Shown: positions 47,374-57,747, counted from the stretch's first letter. The stretch is DNA of 64,000 bases from Streptomyces sp. WMMC940 (GCF_027460265.1 NZ_JAPZBC010000001.1:3743001-3807000); one strand, 5' to 3'. Notes: generated from the sequence alone by a model not told the origin. Numbers and translations are program-made.

Positions 47374-49158
47374 TCAGCCGTTCTTGATGCGGTTGGTGAG
47401 CTCGGTGACCTGGTTGTAGATGGAGCGTCGCTCGGCCATCAGCGCGCGGATCTTCCGGTCCGCGTGCATCACCGTCGTGTGGTCACGCCCACCGAACTGC
47501 GCACCGATCTTCGGCAGCGACAGGTCCGTGAGCTCCCGGCACAGGTACATGGCGATCTGACGCGCGGTCACGAGGACCCGGCTGCGCGAGGAACCGCAGA
47601 GGTCCTCCACCGTCAGCCCGAAGTAGTCGGCGGTCGCCGCCATGATCGCGCTCGCGGTGATCTCCGGGGCGGAGTCCTCCCCGCCCGGGATGAGGTCCTT
47701 CAGGACGATCTCGGTGAGGCCGAGGTCCACCGGCTGCCGGTTCAGGCTCGCGAACGCCGTGACCCGGATCAGCGCGCCCTCCAGCTCGCGGATGTTCCGC
47801 GAGATCCGGGAGGCGATGAACTCCAGCACCTCCGGCGGCGCGTTGAGCTGTTCCTGTACCGCCTTCTTGCGCAGGATCGCGATGCGGGTCTCCAGCTCCG
47901 GCGGCTGGACGTCGGTGGTGAGACCCCACTCGAAGCGGTTCCGCAGCCGGTCCTCCAAGGTCATCAGCTGCTTGGGCGGCCGGTCGGAGGACAGCACGAT
48001 CTGCTTGTTGGCGTTGTGGAGCGTGTTGAAGGTGTGGAAGAACTCCTCCTGCGTCGACTCCTTGCTCGCGAGGAACTGGATGTCGTCGACCAGCAGGATG
48101 TCCACGTCGCGGTAGCGCTTGCGGAAGGTGTCGCCCTTGCCGTCGCGGATCGAGTTGATGAACTCGTTGGTGAACTCCTCCGAGCTCACGTACCGCACCC
48201 GGGTGCCGGGGTAGAGGCTGCGCGCGTAGTGCCCGATGGCGTGCAGGAGATGGGTCTTGCCGAGCCCCGACTCCCCGTAGACGAAGAGGGGGTTGTACGC
48301 CTTCGCCGGTGCCTCGGCCACGGCGACGGCGGCCGCGTGGGCGAACCGGTTGGACGCGCCGATGACGAAGGTGTCGAAGAGGTACTTGGGGTTCAGCCGG
48401 GCGTGCGGCTCACCCGGCCCGGGGGCCGGCGCGGGCTGCGCGCCGAGAGGACCGGGCGCCCCACTGCCACCGGGCGCACCCGGCGCTCCGACCCCCGGGC
48501 CGCCGTGCCGGGGGGCCCCCGGGTCCGGGAGCTCGTGCCGGTCGCGGCGCTGGTGGTCGTACTGCCCGCGGTCGGGCATGGGCGAGCGGTAGTCGTGCTG
48601 CGGCTGCGGGGGGCGGGCCGTTGCGTAGGGGTCGCGCTCCTGGAAGCCGCCGAGCCGGGGCTGCTGCCAGGACAGGTCCTCCTGGGTGCGCGGCCAGGCG
48701 CCGGGCTCAGGGCGCTGCTGCTGGTACTCGGGATAGGCGGGGCGGGCGCTCGGCAGGCCGTCGTCGTCCCCGGACCGGTGGCCGTAGCCTTCGTAGGCGT
48801 CACCGTGGCGCGGCTCGTCGTGCTGCGGACCCTGGTAGCGGGGAGGCTGCTGCACGGGCGGCGCCGGCGCGGCGACGGGCTCGGCCGCGGAGTCGTCGAC
48901 GGTGATCGCGATCCGGATCGGGCGTCCGCATTCGCGGCTGAGGGTGTCGCTGATCAGGGGCGCCAGTCTGCCTTCGAGCACGCGCTTGCCCCATTCGTTG
49001 GGGACGGCGAGGAGAGCGGTGTCGGCCACCAGCGCCAGCGGCTGGCAGCGTTCGATCCACTGCTTGTCCTTGGGCTCGATGCCCTGCTGGCCTTCTCCGA
49101 GAAGCTGTTCCAGCACTCGTGGCCACACTGCGGCAAGATCGGCAGGTACGTCAGCCAC
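47374..49158 (-). CDS. dnaA: Chromosomal replication initiator DnaA
   Basis: The 594-residue initiator starts at GTG. Domain I covers residues 1-90 ([13 protein letters not shown]). A very long Pro/Gln/Gly-rich domain II (about 95-255) is typical of Streptomyces. The AAA+ domain has Walker [10 protein letters not shown] near 295 and Walker [12 protein letters not shown]. Domain IV binds DnaA boxes with the signature [15 protein letters not shown]. Boxes in its own upstream region suggest autoregulation. Confidence 0.98.
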   Translation of the reverse strand: MADVPADLAAVWPRVLEQLLGEGQQGIEPKDKQWIERCQPLALVADTALLAVPNEWGKRVLEGRLAPLISDTLSRECGRPIRIAITVDDSAAEPVAAPAPPVQQPPRYQGPQHDEPRHGDAYEGYGHRSGDDDGLPSARPAYPEYQQQRPEPGAWPRTQEDLSWQQPRLGGFQERDPYATARPPQPQHDYRSPMPDRGQYDHQRRDRHELPDPGAPRHGGPGVGAPGAPGGSGAPGPLGAQPAPAPGPGEPHARLNPKYLFDTFVIGASNRFAHAAAVAVAEAPAKAYNPLFVYGESGLGKTHLLHAIGHYARSLYPGTRVRYVSSEEFTNEFINSIRDGKGDTFRKRYRDVDILLVDDIQFLASKESTQEEFFHTFNTLHNANKQIVLSSDRPPKQLMTLEDRLRNRFEWGLTTDVQPPELETRIAILRKKAVQEQLNAPPEVLEFIASRISRNIRELEGALIRVTAFASLNRQPVDLGLTEIVLKDLIPGGEDSAPEITASAIMAATADYFGLTVEDLCGSSRSRVLVTARQIAMYLCRELTDLSLPKIGAQFGGRDHTTVMHADRKIRALMAERRSIYNQVTELTNRIKNG

Positions 49159-49287
49159 AAGGCACGCTCTCTCACAGGTCCCACGAATATGTGGTTCTCG
49201 GGACGGGTCGGTCAGGCCCGGCAGGCGGGTAGGAAAGGAATTCGAGTCCAGTCACGGTAGTCAGGGCGACCCGTGCGGTTCAAGTTG

Positions 49288-49308
49288 TTGTCCACAGCCT
49301 GTGTACAG
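49288..49308. promoter_or_regulatory. DnaA boxes in the dnaA upstream region
   Basis: A perfect TTGTCCACA lies at 49288-49296. A second, weaker TGTGTACAG follows at 49300-49308 in the opposite orientation. The pair sits 130 bases upstream of the dnaA start, consistent with self-repression by DnaA. Confidence 0.75.
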
Positions 49309-49330
49309 TCGGTGCCGCAGTGACCCTGGT

Positions 49331-49360
49331 TTGACCGGATGGCGTAGCCGCGCGTACCGT
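49331..49360 (+). promoter_or_regulatory. Probable rpmH promoter
   Basis: TTGACC (49331-49336), an 18-base spacer, then TACCGT (49355-49360) fits the principal Streptomyces sigma factor. It would give a leader of about 175 bases before rpmH, containing the 11-base direct repeats at 49410-49434. Confidence 0.45.
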
Positions 49361-49409
49361 AACCAGGTCGAGTTGTCGATGGCTGCTGCCGCCTGCCTCC
49401 GATGGGCAA

Positions 49410-49434
49410 AGATCACGATCAGTAGATCACGATC
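49410..49434. repeat. Paired 11-base direct repeats in the dnaA-rpmH gap
   Basis: AGATCACGATC occurs at 49410-49420 and again at 49424-49434, 14 bases apart, with the related CGGTGATTGTGA just after. The patch is markedly AT-rich for this genome and lies between the putative promoter and rpmH. Confidence 0.6.
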
Positions 49435-49541
49435 GGTGATTGTGAAGCGGTGCACTCGGGCGTATTGCGAGCTACTCGTGGGCGCACGGTGACAGCCAGG
49501 CGATGCCCCGCCACCACACGAATCATTACTGGAGCCCCCGA

Positions 49542-49679
49542 GTGAGCAAGCGCACCTTCCAGCCGAACAACCGTCGTCGCGCGAAGACCCACGGCTTCCG
49601 GCTGCGGATGCGCACCCGTGCCGGCCGCGCGATTCTCGCGTCCCGCCGCAGCAAGGGTCGCGCCCGCCTGTCCGCCTGA
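49542..49679 (+). CDS. rpmH: Ribosomal protein L34
   Basis: The 45-residue L34 reads [20 protein letters not shown], then [20 protein letters not shown], ending LSA. The GTG start follows GGAGCC. It is divergent from dnaA, the classic bacterial arrangement, and 20 bases before rnpA. Confidence 0.98.
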   Translation: MSKRTFQPNNRRRAKTHGFRLRMRTRAGRAILASRRSKGRARLSA

Positions 49680-49699
49680 TCTGCAGCACAGGTCATGAC

Positions 49700-50071
49700 G
49701 TGCTGCCTACCGAAAATCGGCTGAGGCGGCGCGAGGACTTCGCGACCGCGGTACGCCGGGGACGCCGGGCCGGACGCCCGCTTCTCGTCGTCCATCTTCG
49801 CAGCGGTTCAACGGACCCGCACGCGCCTGGGGAGAGCGCTCCCCCGACGCGTGCGGGTTTCGTCGTGAGCAAGGCGGTAGGTGGTGCGGTGGTGCGGAAC
49901 CGGGTGAAGCGCCGGCTACGCCACCTGATGCGCGAACGACTGTCCGAGCTGCCCCCCGGTAGCCTGGTGGTCGTACGGGCGCTGCCCGGAGCGGGCGACG
50001 CCGAGCATGCACAGCTGGCCCGAGACCTGGACGCCGCTCTCCAGCGGCTGCAGGGAGGGGGCGCGCGATGA
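49700..50071 (+). CDS. rnpA: Ribonuclease P protein component
   Basis: The 123-residue basic protein partners the RNase P RNA in tRNA 5' processing. It starts at GTG with [20 protein letters not shown]. The RNR motif is [16 protein letters not shown]. Its stop overlaps the yidD start by the ATGA arrangement. Confidence 0.97.
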   Translation: MLPTENRLRRREDFATAVRRGRRAGRPLLVVHLRSGSTDPHAPGESAPPTRAGFVVSKAVGGAVVRNRVKRRLRHLMRERLSELPPGSLVVVRALPGAGDAEHAQLARDLDAALQRLQGGGAR

Positions 50072-50394
50072 AGTACCCGCTGCTGGCTCTGATCAAGCTG
50101 TACCAGTGGACGATCAGCCCGCTGCTGGGCCCCGTCTGCCGGTACTACCCGTCGTGCTCCCACTACGGGTACACCGCCATCGACCGGCATGGCGCGGTGA
50201 AAGGCACGGCACTGACTGCCTGGCGCATCCTGCGGTGCAACCCGTGGTCGCCTGGCGGTGTGGACCATGTCCCTCCCCGTAAACGACCTCGTTGGCACGA
50301 GCTGCTGCGCGACCACCTGCGCGGCGGCAAGGGCGGGCAACCCCCTGAGACCAGCCCGGCCGCAGAGACCTCGCCCAATGCTCAAGGAGCCTGA
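50068..50394 (+). CDS. yidD: Membrane protein insertion efficiency factor YidD
   Basis: The 108-residue protein has an amphipathic N-terminal helix ([17 protein letters not shown]) and the family Cys-containing core [15 protein letters not shown], then GVDHVPPR. It assists YidC-dependent insertion. It overlaps rnpA by four bases and precedes yidC by three. Confidence 0.96.
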   Translation: MKYPLLALIKLYQWTISPLLGPVCRYYPSCSHYGYTAIDRHGAVKGTALTAWRILRCNPWSPGGVDHVPPRKRPRWHELLRDHLRGGKGGQPPETSPAAETSPNAQGA

Positions 50395-50397
50395 TTA

Positions 50398-51630
50398 GTG
50401 GACACGATTGCCAGTCTCTTCAGCTTTATCACCACACCCGTCTCCTGGATCATCGTCCAGTTCCACAAGTTGTACGGGGCGATCTTCGGCCCGGACACGG
50501 GCTGGGCATGGGGACTGTCCATCGTGTCCCTGGTGGTGGTCATCCGTATCTGCCTGATCCCGCTCTTCGTGAAGCAGATCAAGTCGATGCGGAACATGCA
50601 GGCGCTCCAGCCCAAGATGAAGGCGATCCAGGAGCGCTACAAGAACGACCGACAGCGTCAGTCCGAAGAGATGATGAAGCTGTACAAGGACACGGGTACC
50701 AACCCGCTGTCCTCGTGCCTGCCCATCCTCGCGCAGTCGCCGTTCTTCTTCGCGCTGTACCACGTGCTGAGCAAGATCGCCTCGGGTGACACCATCGGCG
50801 TCCTCAACCAGCAGCTGGTGAACAGCGCGCGCGAGGCCCACATCTTCGGTGCACCGATCGCCGCGAAGTTCACGGACTCCGCGGAAAAGGTCGCAGCGCT
50901 CAACGCCTCTGTGACGGACGTCCGGGTCGTCACCGCGATCATGATCGTCCTGATGTCCGCGTCCCAGTTCTACACGCAGCGCCAGCTGATGCAGAAGAAC
51001 GTGGACCTCACGGTCAAGACGCCGTACATGCAGCAGCAGAAGATGCTGATGTACATCTTCCCGGTGATCTTCGCCGTCACGGGTATCAACTTCCCGGTCG
51101 GTGTCCTCGTCTACTGGCTGACCACCAATGTGTGGACCATGGGCCAGCAGATGTACGTGATCAACCAGAACCCGACGCCCGGTTCCAAGGCACAGGACAA
51201 CTATCTGCAGCGTCTGCTGAAGAGCGTCAGCTCTCACGGAGAGGTTCGTGGTCGTCGCAGGCGTTCGGTCGTCCAGGGCATCGTGGCCAAGGGCGCGGAC
51301 CGCAATGACAACGAGCGCAAGTTCATCGCCGGCCTGACGAAGGCGGGCTTCGCGGCTCAGGCGGACGGCACCGTGATCAAGAGCGACATGGTCACGGCGG
51401 ATGCCGAGACTGGCGCCGCCGCCCGGCGTCAGCAGCCCAAGCGTCAGAGCAAGGCCCAGCGTCAGTCGGGCGGTACCCATCAGACGGGCGAGACCAAGCC
51501 TTCGCTGGAGAAGCAGCAGGACACACCGCCGAAGCCGGCGGGCAAGAGCTCTCCCGGTACCCCTCGCCAAGCCAAGTCCGGACAGCGCAAGGGCTCGCAG
51601 CGGCCCAAGCACCCGTCGTCCAAGAAGTAA
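50398..51630 (+). CDS. yidC: Membrane protein insertase YidC/Oxa1
   Basis: The 410-residue insertase starts at GTG. Five hydrophobic segments are seen, with a charged hairpin between the first two ([20 protein letters not shown]) and the conserved Arg in [31 protein letters not shown] is a hallmark. A long, basic, Gln/Lys-rich C-terminal tail of about 100 residues is suited to ribosome contact. Confidence 0.97.
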   Translation: MDTIASLFSFITTPVSWIIVQFHKLYGAIFGPDTGWAWGLSIVSLVVVIRICLIPLFVKQIKSMRNMQALQPKMKAIQERYKNDRQRQSEEMMKLYKDTGTNPLSSCLPILAQSPFFFALYHVLSKIASGDTIGVLNQQLVNSAREAHIFGAPIAAKFTDSAEKVAALNASVTDVRVVTAIMIVLMSASQFYTQRQLMQKNVDLTVKTPYMQQQKMLMYIFPVIFAVTGINFPVGVLVYWLTTNVWTMGQQMYVINQNPTPGSKAQDNYLQRLLKSVSSHGEVRGRRRRSVVQGIVAKGADRNDNERKFIAGLTKAGFAAQADGTVIKSDMVTADAETGAAARRQQPKRQSKAQRQSGGTHQTGETKPSLEKQQDTPPKPAGKSSPGTPRQAKSGQRKGSQRPKHPSSKK

Positions 51631-51644
51631 GAAGGAGTCCATCC

Positions 51645-52157
51645 GTGACGGAAGGCACCACCTCCGCCGCCGCCGAGGGTGGCGACACTCTGACCCGCCT
51701 GGAGCAGGAGGGGGAGATCGCCGCTGACTACCTCGAGGGCCTGCTCGATATCGCCGATCTCGACGGCGACATCGACATGGATGTCGAGGCGGACCGGGCC
51801 TCGGTATCGATCATCAGCGACTCGGGCAGCCGTGACCTGCAGAAGCTCGTGGGCCGCGACGGCGAGGTGCTGGAGGCGCTCCAGGAGCTGACCCGCCTTG
51901 CTGTGCACCGGGAGACCGGGGACCGCAGCCGCCTGATGCTGGACATCGCGGGCTTCCGTGCCAAGAAGCGTTCCGAACTCGCGGAGCTCGGCGCCAAGGC
52001 CGCGGCCGAGGTCAAGAGCACGGGTGAGCCCGTGAAGATGAAGCCGATGACTCCGTTCGAGCGGAAGGTCGTTCACGACGCGGTCGCGGCCGCCGGTCTG
52101 CGCAGCGAGTCCGAGGGCGAGGAGCCGCAGCGCTTCGTCGTCGTCCTCCCTGCCTGA
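51645..52157 (+). CDS. Jag/KhpB RNA-binding protein (KH and R3H domains)
   Basis: The 170-residue cytoplasmic protein starts at GTG 15 bases after yidC. The KH-type core is VSIISDSGSRDLQKLVGRDG followed by EVLEALQELTRLAVHRETG. The R3H domain is KPMTPFERKVVHDAVAAAGL followed by RSESEGEEPQR. The family (SpoIIIJ-associated Jag, KhpB) binds RNA and affects cell wall growth. It ends at a TTCG-loop terminator. Confidence 0.95.
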   Translation: MTEGTTSAAAEGGDTLTRLEQEGEIAADYLEGLLDIADLDGDIDMDVEADRASVSIISDSGSRDLQKLVGRDGEVLEALQELTRLAVHRETGDRSRLMLDIAGFRAKKRSELAELGAKAAAEVKSTGEPVKMKPMTPFERKVVHDAVAAAGLRSESEGEEPQRFVVVLPA

Positions 52158-52171
52158 CCTACAGCATTCTG

Positions 52172-52201
52172 TCGGCCCCGTCTGTTCGCAGGCGGGGCCG
52201 A
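52172..52201 (+). terminator. Terminator of the rpmH-jag operon
   Basis: A 13-base-pair stem (TCGGCCCCGTCTG with its partner, one G-U pair) is closed by the stable TTCG tetraloop, 15 bases after the jag stop. Confidence 0.8.
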
Positions 52202-52261
52202 ACTTTGTCAGCCTGATAATTCAGCCACTACAGCGCGGTGCGGTACGGAAGGACGGTTCCG

Positions 52262-52978
52262 GTGACGGAGGCAGCAGAGCTTCCCCAGGCGCCAGAAGAG
52301 GCGCGGACGGTATTCGGTGAGTTCTTCCCTGAGGCGGTCAGGTACGCGGAGCTGCTCGCGGATGCGGGAGTCAAGCGCGGCCTGATCGGTCCTCGTGAGG
52401 TGCCGCGGCTGTGGGAGCGGCACCTGCTGAACTGCGCGGTGCTGTCCGAGGTCGTCCCGGAGGGGGTGACGGTGTGCGACGTGGGTTCCGGTGCGGGACT
52501 GCCGGGCATTCCGCTGGCTCTGGTCCGGCCCGACCTCAAGATCACGCTGCTGGAGCCGCTGCTGCGTCGTACGAACTTCCTTCAGGAAGTCGTGGAGCTG
52601 CTGGGGCTGGACCATGTCACGGTAGTGCGTGGCCGGGCCGAGGAAATGCTCGGCAAGCTGCCCCCCGTGCATGTGGTCACCGCGCGCGCTGTGGCACCCC
52701 TGGACCGGTTGGCCGGTTGGGGCGTACCGCTGCTGCGGCCCTATGGGGAGATGCTCGCTCTCAAGGGCGACACCGCGCAGGAAGAGCTCGACGGGGCACG
52801 GGCGGCGCTGAGCAAGCTCGGCGTGGTGGAGACGTCCGTGGTTCAGGTCGGACAGGGAATCGTCGATCCCTTGTCCACGGTGGTCCGTGTCGAGGTCGGG
52901 GAGAGCCCGGGCGGGGTGCGGTTCGCCGCCAAGAGGGCCAAGGCCGCCCGCACCGGCCGCGTCCGTCGCCGCCGCTGA
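52262..52978 (+). CDS. rsmG: 16S rRNA m7G527 methyltransferase RsmG
   Basis: The 238-residue enzyme methylates G527 of 16S rRNA using SAM; loss of function gives low-level streptomycin resistance in Streptomyces. Motif I is CDVGSGAGLPGIPLAL, with RRTNFLQEVVELL and VHVVTARAVAPL following. I start at the GTG with GGAAGGAC seven bases upstream; an in-frame GTG at 52238 would add eight residues. Confidence 0.96.
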   Translation: MTEAAELPQAPEEARTVFGEFFPEAVRYAELLADAGVKRGLIGPREVPRLWERHLLNCAVLSEVVPEGVTVCDVGSGAGLPGIPLALVRPDLKITLLEPLLRRTNFLQEVVELLGLDHVTVVRGRAEEMLGKLPPVHVVTARAVAPLDRLAGWGVPLLRPYGEMLALKGDTAQEELDGARAALSKLGVVETSVVQVGQGIVDPLSTVVRVEVGESPGGVRFAAKRAKAARTGRVRRRR

Positions 52979-53075
52979 TCTGTTCCGTCACTGCTGTCCG
53001 ATTGAGGCCCGGTGTCCCCGGTACGTACGCATTTCGGAGTGTCGTAACGATGTGACCCTGCGGCGTGTGCATCGT

Positions 53076-53089
53076 GTTTCACGTGAAAC
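53076..53089. other. parS: parS site 1
   Basis: GTTTCACGTGAAAC is an exact match to the Streptomyces parS core, in the gap between rsmG and parA. Confidence 0.95.
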
Positions 53090-53238
53090 GTCGCTCACTG
53101 CTGCAGGGAATCATCAGCCGTGGCCGTGCGGCCGCCGCGCCGCGTGACCGCAAGCCGCTCGCGAGGGTTACTGACTTGTCCACAGAGGTGGAATTCTCCA
53201 CAGAACCACCGGCCTCGCTGGTTCGGGACCCCGAAACC

Positions 53239-54315
53239 ATGGCAGGCTCTGTTCATCGCGAGCCTGAAGTCGAGGAGAGTGAATCCTTGCGGTCCGACGC
53301 CAACATCGCGGGACCGATGACCGATCCGGTCCCTGGTCCCCGTACCGAGTCGGCGGGGGAGGATGTTTCACGTGAAACACCACCGCCGATGGACGACACC
53401 CCCATTGGTCGTGCTGCCCAACTGGCGGTGGAGGCTCTGGGCCGTGCCGGCGAGGGTCTTCCCCGACCTGAGCAGACGCGCGTCATGGTCGTCGCCAACC
53501 AGAAGGGTGGGGTGGGTAAGACGACGACGACGGTCAACCTTGCTGCCTCGCTGGCGCTGCATGGTGCGCGAGTCCTTGTGATCGACCTCGACCCGCAGGG
53601 CAATGCATCCACAGCCCTGGGTATCGACCACCACGCCGAAGTGCCCTCGATCTATGACGTCCTTGTCGAGAGCAAGCCGCTCGCTGACGTGGTCCAGCCC
53701 GTCCCGGACGTCGAAGGACTCTTCTGTGCTCCGGCCACCATCGATCTCGCAGGTGCGGAGATCGAGTTGGTGTCCCTGGTGGCACGGGAGAGCAGACTGC
53801 AGCGAGCGATCCAGGCGTATGAACAGCCACTGGACTACATCCTGATCGACTGTCCGCCATCGCTCGGTCTGCTGACCGTCAATGCGCTCGTGGCGGGTGC
53901 CGAGGTGCTGATCCCGATCCAGTGCGAGTACTACGCGCTGGAGGGGCTGGGGCAGCTCCTGAGGAACGTCGATCTGGTGCGTGGACACCTCAACCCCGCG
54001 CTCCATGTCTCCACGATCCTGCTCACCATGTATGACGGTCGCACCAGGCTCGCCTCCCAGGTCGCGGAGGAGGTGCGCAGCCACTTCGGTGATGAGGTGC
54101 TGCGAACGAGCATTCCGAGATCCGTTCGCATCTCCGAGGCGCCCAGCTATGGGCAGACCGTTCTCACCTACGACCCGGGCTCCAGCGGCTCGCTGTCGTA
54201 TCTTGAGGCTGCCCGTGAGATCGCGCTGCGCGGTGTGGGGATCCACTACGAGGCCCATCCCGCTCATGTGCTCAGCCAGAACAGCCAGCAGAGTTTGTCG
54301 GAGGGGATCCAGTGA
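53239..54315 (+). CDS. parA: ParA chromosome partitioning ATPase
   Basis: The 358-residue Walker ATPase organises segregation at hyphal tips and during sporulation. The deviant Walker A is [11 protein letters not shown], with [14 protein letters not shown] and [17 protein letters not shown] following. The start is uncertain: the ATG at 53239 gives about 80 residues before the conserved core, as in other Streptomyces, and other ATGs exist at about 53316. A parS site lies in this 5' coding part. The stop overlaps the parB GTG. Confidence 0.95.
   Translation: MAGSVHREPEVEESESLRSDANIAGPMTDPVPGPRTESAGEDVSRETPPPMDDTPIGRAAQLAVEALGRAGEGLPRPEQTRVMVVANQKGGVGKTTTTVNLAASLALHGARVLVIDLDPQGNASTALGIDHHAEVPSIYDVLVESKPLADVVQPVPDVEGLFCAPATIDLAGAEIELVSLVARESRLQRAIQAYEQPLDYILIDCPPSLGLLTVNALVAGAEVLIPIQCEYYALEGLGQLLRNVDLVRGHLNPALHVSTILLTMYDGRTRLASQVAEEVRSHFGDEVLRTSIPRSVRISEAPSYGQTVLTYDPGSSGSLSYLEAAREIALRGVGIHYEAHPAHVLSQNSQQSLSEGIQ
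53365..53378. other. parS: parS site 2, inside parA
   Basis: An exact GTTTCACGTGAAAC lies within the parA coding region and encodes part of Asp-Val-Ser-Arg-Glu-Thr. Confidence 0.95.
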
Positions 54316-55391
54316 GCGAGCGACGTAGAGGTCTGGGGCGTGGGCTCGGTGCACTGATCCCGGCAGCTCCACAGGAGAAGCCGGGCCCTTCGGATGCGGC
54401 AGCAGGCTCGCCGGTCCTGACGACGGACCGCGGTGTGGCCGCGGCCAAGGTCACCACGCTTCCCGCCGGCCTTCTCACGCCGGAGCAGCGTGTGGCCGAG
54501 CCGGAGCCGGAGGCCCTCTCCGAGCCGGGCCCGGCCGGTGCGCACTTCGCCGAGGTGCCGCTGGACGCCATCACTCCGAATCCTCGGCAGCCGCGCGAGG
54601 TGTTCGACGAGGACGCGCTCGCTGAGCTGGTGACCTCCATCAAGGAAGTGGGGCTTCTTCAGCCGGTTGTCGTACGGCAACTGGGACCAGAGCGGTACGA
54701 GCTCATCATGGGAGAGCGCCGCTGGCGAGCCTGCCGAGAGGCGGGTCTCGAGCGCATCCCTGCCATCGTGCGGGCAACCGACGACGAGAAGCTTCTTCTG
54801 GACGCACTCCTGGAGAATCTCCACCGGGCCCAGCTGAACCCGCTGGAAGAGGCAGCCGCCTACGACCAGTTGCTGAAGGACTTCAACTGCACCCACGACC
54901 AGCTGGCCGACCGGATCGGACGCTCGCGTCCTCAGGTTTCCAACACTCTGCGTCTGCTCCGCCTCTCCCCTCCCGTGCAGCGCCGGGTGGCGGCCGGCGT
55001 GCTGTCCGCAGGTCATGCCAGGGCACTGCTCTCGGTGGAGGACTCGGAGGAGCAGGACAAGCTGGCCCACCGCATCGTGGCCGAAGGCCTCTCGGTGCGA
55101 GCCGTGGAAGAGATCGTGACTCTGATGGGGTCCCGCCCCAAGAGCGCACCGAAGTCCAAGAGCCCTCGCGCAGGCGCACGCCTGTCCCCCGCACTCACCG
55201 ATCTCGCATCCCGTCTCTCTGACCGCTTCGAGACCCGAGTGAAGGTCGACCTCGGCCAGAAGAAGGGCAAGATCGTCGTAGAGTTCGCCTCGATAGAGGA
55301 TCTCGATCGCATCCTCGGCACGCTCGCCCCCGGTGAGGGGCGGGTCATGGAGAAGGGACTCTCCGAGGAGGCCGAGGGCGAGGAGGCCTGA
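54312..55391 (+). CDS. parB: ParB chromosome partitioning protein
   Basis: The 359-residue CTP-dependent clamp binds parS. The CTPase domain has [28 protein letters not shown] and [18 protein letters not shown]. The helix-turn-helix is [20 protein letters not shown] and GHARALLS follows. A C-terminal dimerisation domain closes it. The GTG start overlaps parA, so the two are made together. Confidence 0.97.
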   Translation: MSERRRGLGRGLGALIPAAPQEKPGPSDAAAGSPVLTTDRGVAAAKVTTLPAGLLTPEQRVAEPEPEALSEPGPAGAHFAEVPLDAITPNPRQPREVFDEDALAELVTSIKEVGLLQPVVVRQLGPERYELIMGERRWRACREAGLERIPAIVRATDDEKLLLDALLENLHRAQLNPLEEAAAYDQLLKDFNCTHDQLADRIGRSRPQVSNTLRLLRLSPPVQRRVAAGVLSAGHARALLSVEDSEEQDKLAHRIVAEGLSVRAVEEIVTLMGSRPKSAPKSKSPRAGARLSPALTDLASRLSDRFETRVKVDLGQKKGKIVVEFASIEDLDRILGTLAPGEGRVMEKGLSEEAEGEEA

Positions 55392-55412
55392 GCCCTTGCC
55401 TCAGTCGATCGG

Positions 55413-55452
55413 GGCGGGTCGTGTCCGGTACTCAGCGGACACGACCCGCCCT
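55413..55452 (+). terminator. Terminator of parAB
   Basis: Perfect 16-base arms (GGGCGGGTCGTGTCCG and its complement) enclose an eight-base loop, followed by TTT, 22 bases past the parB stop. Confidence 0.85.
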
Positions 55453-55546
55453 TTGCCGTCTCACAGTAGGCGTGTCCCCGCTGGGTGGATACGATGCGTT
55501 CTGGTATGGCGCATCCACCTTGACCCATCTCAGAGGAAGGCGAGCC

Positions 55547-55804
55547 ATGCGATCGGTGAGCCGCGGCCACCTACTGACAGCCGGACTGGGCATTGGCGCG
55601 GTCGGCGGATTCATCGGCAGCCTGCTCCGGGAGCGGAGTGCGCTGTCCGCTGCTCTTGGCGCGGCAGTCGAAGGAAGTGAGGAACAGCCTTCATGGGCCG
55701 TCGGCTCGTCCCGCTCACGCTGGACAACCTTTCAGACCTCCCCAAGCGCTGCCGAGCCTGTGTCTTCTGGGAGCTTGATCCAGTCAGCGGAGAAGCAGCA
55801 GTAA
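55547..55804 (+). CDS. Possible small membrane protein overlapping the GNAT gene
   Basis: The frame starts at an ATG with GGAAGG upstream and encodes 85 residues. A hydrophobic Gly-rich helix (LLTAGLGIGAVGGFIGSLL) is followed by a Ser-rich tail that overlaps the GNAT gene by 112 bases. The first half looks protein-like, the overlapping half does not. It may be real but truncated, or spurious. Confidence 0.3.
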   Translation: MRSVSRGHLLTAGLGIGAVGGFIGSLLRERSALSAALGAAVEGSEEQPSWAVGSSRSRWTTFQTSPSAAEPVSSGSLIQSAEKQQ

Positions 55805-56310
55805 AGGCGGGCAGACCCGAGCTCGAGAAGGAGGCCTGGATCTCGGCCGTCCTGCTCGAGTGGGGATCGTGCGGCCGTGTCGTCTACGTCGACGACGTGC
55901 CCGTCGGCTTTGTGCTCTACGCCCCGCCCGCCTATGTTCCGCGTTCGACCGCCTTCCCCACCAGTCCGGTCTCCCCCGATGCCGTGCAGCTGATGACTGC
56001 ATGGATCACTCCCGGCTACCAGGGGCAGGGGCTGGGGCGAGTGATGGTGCAGACAGTCGCCAAGGATTTGCTTCGTCGGGGCTTCAGGGCGATCGAGGCA
56101 TTCGGGGACGCCCGCTGGAGCGAGCCGGCCTGTGTGCTGCCGGCCGATCATCTCTTGGCGGTGGGCTTCAAGACGGTCCGACCGCATCCCATTCACCCCC
56201 GGCTGAGGCTTGAGCTGCGTACGACGCTCTCCTGGAAGGAGGATGTGGAGCTGGCTCTCGACCGGCTTCTGGGCGCGGTACAGAAGGAACCGGCTCTGCG
56301 ACCGCTGTAG
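55693..56310 (+). CDS. GNAT-family N-acetyltransferase
   Basis: The 205-residue enzyme has the acetyl-CoA fold with the beta4-alpha3 signature ITPGYQGQGLGRVMVQTVAK (Q/RxxGxG/A) and AIEAFGDARW. An N-terminal module contains CRACVFWELD. It would acetylate a small molecule or protein; the substrate is unknown. It is conserved between parB and trxA in Streptomyces. The start has GAGGAA about ten bases upstream. Confidence 0.88.
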   Translation: MGRRLVPLTLDNLSDLPKRCRACVFWELDPVSGEAAVKAGRPELEKEAWISAVLLEWGSCGRVVYVDDVPVGFVLYAPPAYVPRSTAFPTSPVSPDAVQLMTAWITPGYQGQGLGRVMVQTVAKDLLRRGFRAIEAFGDARWSEPACVLPADHLLAVGFKTVRPHPIHPRLRLELRTTLSWKEDVELALDRLLGAVQKEPALRPL

Positions 56311-56341
56311 GTGCTCCGCAGAGCGACGGACGCAGAGACGC

Positions 56342-56376
56342 CGAATGGGCCAACCCGCAGGGGATTGGCCCATTCG
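56342..56376. terminator. Bidirectional terminator between the GNAT and trxA genes
   Basis: Perfect 12-base arms (CGAATGGGCCAA and its complement) enclose an 11-base loop with an inner CCC/GGG stem. It ends two bases before parS site 3. Confidence 0.75.
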
Positions 56377-56377
56377 T

Positions 56378-56391
56378 GTTTCACGTGAAAC
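56378..56391. other. parS: parS site 3
   Basis: An exact GTTTCACGTGAAAC lies between the GNAT terminator and the trxA stop. Confidence 0.95.
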
Positions 56392-56399
56392 GAAGAGCG

Positions 56400-56741
56400 T
56401 CAGGCCTTCGTGACCTCATCGCCGATGAAGGCGTCGAGCTCGCGGACGAGCATGGCCTTCGGCTTGGCACCGACGATCGTCTGGGCGACCTCACCGTTCT
56501 GGTAGACGTTCAGCGTCGGGATGGACATGACGCCGTACTTGGCGGCCGTGGCCGGGTTCTCGTCGATATTGAGCTTGACGACCTCGAGCTTTTCGCCGTG
56601 CTCAGCAGCGATGGCCTCCAGCGAAGGGGCGATCTGGCGGCACGGCCCGCACCACTCGGCCCAGAAGTCCACGAGCACGGGCTTGTCGCTCTTGAGGACT
56701 TCCTCTTCGAAGGTCGCATCGGTCACGGTCTTGAGGGCCAC
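56400..56741 (-). CDS. trxA: Thioredoxin
   Basis: The 113-residue disulfide reductase has the active site WCGPC (Cys31, Cys34), the cis-Pro loop SIPTLNVYQ and GAKPKAMLV. The GTG start has AAGGAG seven bases upstream. It is reduced by the trxB product encoded 43 bases upstream on the same strand. Confidence 0.97.
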   Translation of the reverse strand: MALKTVTDATFEEEVLKSDKPVLVDFWAEWCGPCRQIAPSLEAIAAEHGEKLEVVKLNIDENPATAAKYGVMSIPTLNVYQNGEVAQTIVGAKPKAMLVRELDAFIGDEVTKA

Positions 56742-56784
56742 GGCGGACTCCTTAGCTTGCAGGGTGGGGTGGGATCGAGAGGTG

Positions 56785-57747
56785 TCAGACGGTCGCTGTC
56801 GCGGACTTCTCCTCGTCCGCGAGGGCGGCGAGAAAACGCTCGGCATCCAGGGCGGCGGAGCAGCCGGTACCGGCAGCGGTGATGGCCTGCCGGTAGGTGT
56901 GGTCGACCACGTCGCCGGCGGCGAAGACACCGGTGAGATTCGTGCGCGTCGACGGAGCATCCACCTGCAGATAGCCCTCCTCGTCCAGCTCCAACTGCCC
57001 CTTGAAAAGCTCGGTGCGCGGGTCGTGGCCGACGGCGATGAACAGTCCTGTGACCGACAGCTCACTGGTCTCGCAGGTCTTGGTGTTGCGCAGGGTCAGA
57101 CCCGTGAGCTTCTGATCGCCGTGGATCTCTGCCACTTCGCTGTCCCAGGCGAACTTGATCTTCGGGTCGGCGAAGGCGCGCTCCTGCATGGCCTTGGAGG
57201 CACGGAGGCTGTCACGACGGTGGACGATGGTGACGGACTTGGCGAAGCGGGAGAGGAAGGTGGCTTCCTCCATCGCGGTGTCGCCGCCACCGACGACCGC
57301 GATGTCCTGGTCCTTGAAGAAGAAGCCGTCACAGGTGGCACACCAAGAGACGCCACGCCCCGAAAGGGTGTCCTCGTTCGGCAGGCCGAGCTTGCGGTGC
57401 TGGGAACCGGTGGTGACGATGACGGCCTTGGCGCGGTGCACCGTACCGGCGGTGTCCGTCACGGTCTTGATCTCGCCCGCCAGGTCGACGGCGACGACAT
57501 CGTCCGGGACCAGCTCAGCACCGAAGCGCTCAGCCTGTGCCCGCATGTTGTCCATGAGATCCGGGCCCATGATCCCGTCGCGGAAACCGGGGAAGTTCTC
57601 CACATCGGTGGTGTTCATCAGTGCGCCACCGGCGGTCACGGCGCCCTCGAACACCAGCGGGTTCAGCGACGCACGCGCGGTGTACAGCGCGGCCGTGTAG
57701 CCGGCCGGCCCGGAGCCGATGATGATCACGTTACGGACGTCGCTCAC
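56785..57747 (-). CDS. trxB: Thioredoxin reductase
   Basis: The 320-residue NADPH-flavoprotein has FAD motif [19 protein letters not shown] and the redox pair [10 protein letters not shown]. The NADPH motif is [15 protein letters not shown] and the FAD-binding end is [10 protein letters not shown]. The GTG start has GAGGAAC upstream. It forms an operon with trxA. The sigR-type redox response usually drives such genes in Streptomyces, but I did not locate a promoter. Confidence 0.97.
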   Translation of the reverse strand: MSDVRNVIIIGSGPAGYTAALYTARASLNPLVFEGAVTAGGALMNTTDVENFPGFRDGIMGPDLMDNMRAQAERFGAELVPDDVVAVDLAGEIKTVTDTAGTVHRAKAVIVTTGSQHRKLGLPNEDTLSGRGVSWCATCDGFFFKDQDIAVVGGGDTAMEEATFLSRFAKSVTIVHRRDSLRASKAMQERAFADPKIKFAWDSEVAEIHGDQKLTGLTLRNTKTCETSELSVTGLFIAVGHDPRTELFKGQLELDEEGYLQVDAPSTRTNLTGVFAAGDVVDHTYRQAITAAGTGCSAALDAERFLAALADEEKSATATV

